This document shows, piece after piece, positions 60,192-64,000 of a stretch of 64,000 nt of DNA. The stretch is taken from assembly GCF_021442385.1 (NCBI RefSeq), contig NZ_MUZA01000004.1, positions 62,001-126,000 on the forward strand. The letters are read 5' to 3'. The position numbers and the translations under genes are program-made. Within the stretch, counting starts at the first letter, position 1. Each line of letters begins with the position of its first letter. The notes beneath the pieces are model-generated. The model was not told where the DNA came from. It saw only the letters and a list, made by a program, of their open reading frames with translations, and made no database searches. This stretch comes from Micromonospora sp. MH99. Lineage in GTDB: Bacteria; Actinomycetota; Actinomycetes; Mycobacteriales; Micromonosporaceae.

Positions 60192-61843
60192 GAAGACGCA
60201 CCCTTCTGGCCACCGGCATGGCCGGGCTGAGCACCGTGGCCGTGGGCCGGCCCGCATTCGCCGGGCCTGCGGTCACCGGGCCCGGCAAGCGGCAGCTGAC
60301 CGTGGCGCTGGTCCCGTTGGACGACCGGCCCGTCAACACGTACGCGGCGCAGATGACCGCGGCCAGCGCCGGCGCCCGGGTGCAGCTGCCGCCACGGGAG
60401 ACGCTGGGCCGCTTCTTCACCCCCGGCGACGGCGCCGCCATCGCCCGCTGGCTCGGCACCACGACCAGCGTCGACGGGTACGTGATCTCGGTCAGCATGC
60501 TCGCGTACGGCGGCCTGATCGCCTCCCGCACCGCCGCCCCGACGCTGGCCGCCGCCCTGGCGAACCTGGCCGCGATCCGCACCCTGCGCTCCACCCGGCC
60601 GGAGGCGGTGATCGAGGTGCACGACACCATCCAGCGCCTCGCCATCACCAGCACGGGCACGGAGCTGGATCGGTACCGCGACCTGCTCGTCTCCTGGGCG
60701 AAGCTCTACGACCAGGTGACGAACCTCGGGCAGGAGGAGCTGCGCGCCCAGCTCGACACCGTTCGGGCCCAGATCCCCGACCAGGTCGTCGAGGACTATC
60801 TGGCCGCCCGGGCCCGTAACCACCAGGTCAACCGGCTCATGGTCGAGTGGGTCGCCGACGGCACCATCAATCACCTCGTGCTCTCCGAGGACGACACCGC
60901 GCCGGTGGGCCTGGCCCGGGCCGAGCGGGTGGAGCTGGAGGCGCTCGTCGACGAACTCGGCGTCAGCGACCGGGTGGAGATCTTCCCCGGTGCCGACGAG
61001 GTCAACGCGCTGCTGGTCGCGCGGGTGGTCGCGGCCGGCACCGGCCCCACCTACCGGGTGGAGTACGCCGGCGTCTCCGGTGAGGACTGGACCGCACAGC
61101 TGGAGGGCATTCCGTTCGCGGAGAACATCCGGCGGCACGTCACCTCGGTCGGAGGACGGGTCGTCAGCCGCGACGCGGACATCGTGCTCGCCGTGAACAC
61201 CCCCTCGACGGCACCGGGGCAACGGGCCGCCGACCTGGACGCCTTCGTCGGACGGATCGGCAAGCTGCTGGCCGCCGGCACCCCGCTGATCGTGGTGGAC
61301 CCGCTCATCGTGAACAAGGCCGACCACGACCTGGTAGCGCGGATGGAGAGCCACCTGGACCTCGCGGCGCTGCTGTCGTACTCGGGGTGGAACACCGGTG
61401 GTAACGCGCTCGGCCTGGCGCTCAGCCACGGCACCGCCCGGTGGGCGTACCTGCGCGCCTCCGGCAGCGGGTTCGGCGTGCCCGACCTGCGCGCGCCGGG
61501 CCAGGCGCACGCCGAGTACCTGCTCTACCGGTTCGTCAAGGACGACCCGTGGAAGAACATCGTGCAGGTCGAGGCGTACGCGCACGCACGGGCGCGGGGC
61601 TGGGACCCGCTTGCGCTCACGCCCGAGCAGAAGACCTACTTCGACGGCTGGGTCAGGGAACGGCTGGTACCCGTGACCGAGCGGTACTTCGCCGACCACT
61701 TCGCCGGGCACCGCATCGTGCTGGGTCGCCGTGGCGCGAAGACGTTCACGGCGACCCTCACCCGCTTCGAGTCGGCGCGTGTCGAGCTGCCGTGGGACCG
61801 GCTCTTCGAGGTGATCCTCGAACCTCGGCTGCAACTGGCCTGA
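60188..61843 (+). CDS. Tat-exported DUF4127-family protein
   Basis: 551 residues, ATG 60188, overlapping the nanE stop; GAGGAG five bases upstream. Twin-arginine signal MRRRTLLATGMAGLSTVAVG. The mature protein starts with VALVPLDDRPVNTYAAQM, the DUF4127 opening. Other blocks: PPRETLGRFFTPGD, ISVSMLAYGGLIASRT, HLVLSEDDTAPVGLARAE and LLSYSGWNTGGNALGLALSH near residue 405. The conserved polar blocks suggest an enzyme acting outside the membrane, probably on a sugar-containing substrate given its neighbours. I know of no established activity. Last gene of the operon, followed by a long hairpin. Confidence 0.8.
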   Translation: MRRRTLLATGMAGLSTVAVGRPAFAGPAVTGPGKRQLTVALVPLDDRPVNTYAAQMTAASAGARVQLPPRETLGRFFTPGDGAAIARWLGTTTSVDGYVISVSMLAYGGLIASRTAAPTLAAALANLAAIRTLRSTRPEAVIEVHDTIQRLAITSTGTELDRYRDLLVSWAKLYDQVTNLGQEELRAQLDTVRAQIPDQVVEDYLAARARNHQVNRLMVEWVADGTINHLVLSEDDTAPVGLARAERVELEALVDELGVSDRVEIFPGADEVNALLVARVVAAGTGPTYRVEYAGVSGEDWTAQLEGIPFAENIRRHVTSVGGRVVSRDADIVLAVNTPSTAPGQRAADLDAFVGRIGKLLAAGTPLIVVDPLIVNKADHDLVARMESHLDLAALLSYSGWNTGGNALGLALSHGTARWAYLRASGSGFGVPDLRAPGQAHAEYLLYRFVKDDPWKNIVQVEAYAHARARGWDPLALTPEQKTYFDGWVRERLVPVTERYFADHFAGHRIVLGRRGAKTFTATLTRFESARVELPWDRLFEVILEPRLQLA

Positions 61844-61871
61844 CCGGTAGCCGACCCCGCACATCGGACGC

Positions 61872-61916
61872 TGCCGAGATGCCGGACGAGCCTGATGGCC
61901 GACCGGCATCTCGGCA
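61872..61916 (+). terminator. Hairpin at the end of the importer operon
   Basis: A 14-bp perfect stem (TGCCGAGATGCCGG, 61872-61885, with 61903-61916) around a 17-base loop, 28 bases after the DUF4127 stop. Confidence 0.65.
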
Positions 61917-62044
61917 CGCACGAGCGGCGGTAGGCGGCGAGTTCTGCCCACCGGGTCGGGATGTCAGGTGGAGCCGATGGCGTCCCTCCGGCACGATGCC
62001 GGAATGATGCTGCTGGTCGCCGCCGGCGACATCGTCGGCGTCCA

Positions 62045-63061
62045 ATGACCACGACCGAAAGATCCACTGCTATGGCCCGCACCACACCTGCGCGTCCCCT
62101 GGACATCAGCGCGCTCTTCCCCGAACTGCGGGACCATTCCACGACCACTACCCGCCTGCATCCCCGGCCTGGCGCTCCGACCGTCAGGGACAGCTCGGTC
62201 GGCGGACCGCTGCTGTGGCCGGCCGACGAGGAATGGCCGGTCTGCGACGACGCGGGCGCGCACGAGCCGTACAACCTGACCACCCCGGCCGCCCTGCGCC
62301 GCCGGCGGGAGATCTTCGCGACCGCAGAGGCCCGGGAGCCACTGGCGGGTGGGGACTTCCTGACTGCGAAGGAGCGGGCCGAGCTCGATGCGGCCGACGC
62401 TCTGGACCTGGACGACCTGATCGAGGATCCGATCCCGCTGGTCCCGGTCGCGCAGCTGTACCAGCGAGATATCCCGGACTACGCCGGTCCGGACGCCACC
62501 GACCTGCTCCAGGTGCTGTGGTGCCCGGTGGACCATTCGGATCGGCACTACAGCCCTCGCGTCTTCCTCTACTGGCGCGACAGCTCCGCCGTCGGCCCGC
62601 TGCTCGAAGCGCCCCCCGAGCCGCCGGTGATCAGCGACATGTACCTGCCGGTTCCGTGCGTGGTGCACCCCGAGCAGGTCCGTGAGTACCAGTACGCCGA
62701 TCTGCTCCCCGATGACCTACGCGAGCGGCTCGACGAGTGGGACGACGACGAGGACGACAGCCGTCCCCACTATCAGAGCGACTTGTCGTTGGCGCCGGGA
62801 TGGAAGGTCGGCGGGTACGCGAACTGGTCGCTGACCGATCCGTACCCGATGGACTGTGCTGCCTGCGGCACCGCGATGACGATGGTCTTCGCCGCGGACT
62901 CGGGCGACTGGAACGGCATCCACTGCAGCTGGCGCCCGCTCGAGGAGAACCCGACCGCGTCCCCGGACATCGTCGGTGTGCAGATCGGGCGCGGCTACTC
63001 GCTGTACACCTTCCGCTGCCCCGGATCATTCGATCATCCCCCGGCCACCGCTATGCAGTGA
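62045..63061 (+). CDS. YwqG-like/DUF1963 protein
   Basis: 338 residues if started at ATG 62045; an ATG at 62072 gives 329. Neither has a clear ribosome site. SSVGGPLLWPADEEWPVCDD is the opening of the DUF1963 family (G-G-x-P-x-x-P-x-x-x-x-W-P), and a C-x-x-C pair in DCAACGTAM may bind zinc. Family members occur with immunity proteins of polymorphic toxins (SMI1-like fold) but also alone. No toxin gene is seen beside it. It overlaps the convergent NmrA-like gene by 11 bases. Confidence 0.7.
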   Translation: MTTTERSTAMARTTPARPLDISALFPELRDHSTTTTRLHPRPGAPTVRDSSVGGPLLWPADEEWPVCDDAGAHEPYNLTTPAALRRRREIFATAEAREPLAGGDFLTAKERAELDAADALDLDDLIEDPIPLVPVAQLYQRDIPDYAGPDATDLLQVLWCPVDHSDRHYSPRVFLYWRDSSAVGPLLEAPPEPPVISDMYLPVPCVVHPEQVREYQYADLLPDDLRERLDEWDDDEDDSRPHYQSDLSLAPGWKVGGYANWSLTDPYPMDCAACGTAMTMVFAADSGDWNGIHCSWRPLEENPTASPDIVGVQIGRGYSLYTFRCPGSFDHPPATAMQ

Positions 63062-63986
63062 CGCTGCCTCCCACCTCGGTGAACGCGGCGGCGTGGTCGG
63101 TGGCCCACTGCCGGAATGTTCCCGGTGGTCTCCCGAGTTGGTCGGACACCGTCGAGGTGACGTGTGCGGGCTGTCCCATCGTCGCGTTCCATGCGGCCAG
63201 CAGCATGTCCGCCGCCGAGCGCGAGGACTCCGGGGTCTGACGCCGGAATTCGTCGGGTGGTAGTTCCTCGAACGTGATCGCGCGGCCCAGCACGTCGCCG
63301 ATGATGCTCACCTGTTCGGCCTGACTGAGCGACTCGGGGCCGGTCAGGACATAGTCACCGCCGGCGTGCCCGTCTTCGTACAGGGTTCGTGCGACGACCG
63401 CGGTGACGTCCCGGTCGTCCACGGGGGCTGTCTCTGCCGCGCCGTACGGCCAGCGGACCACGCCGTCCGAGCGGATGGAGGCGGCCCACCAGAACAGGGC
63501 GTTCGATGCGAACATCCCTGGTCGAATGATCGTCGATTCGAGTCCGCTGGCCGCGATGAGTTGCTCGATCTCGGCGTGCAGCGCTGCCATCGGGTTCGGT
63601 TGCTGGAAGAACGGGTGCGGGGTCCGGTGTGGTGCGGACAGGTAGACGACGCGCTGCGCGTGGGCGGCCAGACGATCGATCACGGCGGCTGCGGTCTGCG
63701 GCGGCGCGGTCCAGACGAGGAAGACGGTGCTGACGGCACGTAGTGCGGCGTCGAGCGATTCGGGCACGGTGAGATCGCCGGTGATGACGTCGACGCCGGT
63801 GGGCAGTGTCGCCGCCGACTCGGAGCGACGCACGAGGGCGCGGACCGGCACCCCCGCGTCGGTCAGCTGGTCGACCACGGCGCGGCCGATCCGGCCGGTC
63901 GCCCCCGTGACGAGCACCGGGGATCCGGCTGCGGGTGGCACGGCATCGTGCCGTCGTGCGGCGGCTGTCGGGTTCGTCTGCTTCAT
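63051..63986 (-). CDS. NmrA-family NAD(P)-binding protein
   Basis: 311 residues, ATG 63986-63984, near the right edge. VLVTGATGRIGRAVVDQLTD is the cofactor motif and VRALVRRSESAATLP follows; STIIRPGMFASNALFWWAAS is typical of NmrA-like reductases/redox sensors. Lacks a YxxxK pair. Distant relative of the protein at 24926-25609. Role unknown. Confidence 0.85.
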   Translation of the reverse strand: MKQTNPTAAARRHDAVPPAAGSPVLVTGATGRIGRAVVDQLTDAGVPVRALVRRSESAATLPTGVDVITGDLTVPESLDAALRAVSTVFLVWTAPPQTAAAVIDRLAAHAQRVVYLSAPHRTPHPFFQQPNPMAALHAEIEQLIAASGLESTIIRPGMFASNALFWWAASIRSDGVVRWPYGAAETAPVDDRDVTAVVARTLYEDGHAGGDYVLTGPESLSQAEQVSIIGDVLGRAITFEELPPDEFRRQTPESSRSAADMLLAAWNATMGQPAHVTSTVSDQLGRPPGTFRQWATDHAAAFTEVGGSVTA

Positions 63987-64000
63987 GGCGCTCAGTAAAA

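Noticed and set aside
59939..61951. A 670-codon open frame antisense to the DUF4127 gene
   Set aside because: Gly/Arg/Val-rich shadow; the plus-strand gene has a Tat signal, a ribosome site and a coupled start.
61978..62047. Small frame ending GDIVGVQ whose TGA overlaps the ATG at 62045
   Set aside because: Too short and without a ribosome site or homology; the overlap alone is weak evidence of a gene.
1..64000. tRNA, rRNA, CRISPR arrays, insertion sequences and prophage genes
   Set aside because: Looked for tRNA-like GGTTCGA arms (for example near 16699 and 21626), repeats with spacers, transposase and integrase motifs; none held up. The GGTTCGA hits have no acceptor or anticodon arms.

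Overview
The window looks like chromosome of a high-GC actinomycete, most likely a Micromonospora or close relative. The evidence is dense GC-rich coding with frequent GTG (and one TTG) starts, many ATGA/GTGA overlaps, a mycothiol-type reductase of the Rv2466c kind, a HelD/HelR-type RNA polymerase recycling ATPase, an Otr(A)-like ribosomal protection protein and an ABC sugar importer without its own ATPase. I saw no tRNA, rRNA, CRISPR array or insertion sequence. The species call is inference from gene content.

Left edge (1-4.0 kb): a leftward translationally coupled set, anthranilate synthase-type chorismate enzyme, glutamine amidotransferase, SDR dehydrogenase and a truncated phenylacetate-CoA-ligase-like enzyme. 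It resembles a supply module for an aminobenzoate-type precursor of a natural product running off the window, with a divergent MocR regulator (4.0-5.4 kb). From 5.4 to 11.2 kb there are assorted single genes: nucleotidyltransferase, VanZ-like, hydrolase plus GNAT, an unknown gene coupled to an HD protein, and a large unknown possibly related to phosphodiester glycosidases.

11.4-21.5 kb: a secreted GH43/CBM42 arabinofuranosidase behind an AraR-like operator, an SMP-30-like secreted propeller, a uridine-kinase-like P-loop protein, an MpaB oxygenase, a HAD phosphatase, a GH15 trehalase/glucoamylase, a PatB aminotransferase, and a dehydrogenase with a metallo-hydrolase. 21.6-30 kb: a second MocR, a mycothiol reductase-like protein missing its second active-site Cys coupled to an MFS exporter, and a MarR with twin operators facing an EamA exporter plus NmrA-like protein, then VOC, TetR and aldo-keto reductase genes.

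30.5-43 kb: a TetR regulator whose 16-bp operator also flanks the promoter of a distant three-gene operon (EthD, HdeD-like, disulfide oxidoreductase), giving a predicted two-operon regulon. This is followed by LtrA, HelR, a dead fragment of aroA, an ArsR-SRPBCC-DHFR operon, and the ribosomal protection gene with a possible leader ORF. 43-49 kb: a two-component system convergent with an ABC exporter.

49-62 kb: an FMN reductase-GNAT fusion facing a MarR regulator, then the most coherent system in the window. A LacI regulator and three near-identical palindromes control a Tat-exported beta-propeller protein on one side. On the other side lies an operon of FAD oxidoreductase, sugar-binding lipoprotein, two permeases, ROK kinase, NanE epimerase and a Tat-exported DUF4127 protein. 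NanE and ROK point to N-acetylmannosamine-type sugar entering as GlcNAc-6-P. The FAD enzyme, DUF4127 and the propeller have no obvious place in known sialic acid or ManNAc pathways, so this is the best candidate for an undescribed catabolic route. The right edge holds a YwqG-like protein and an NmrA-like reductase.
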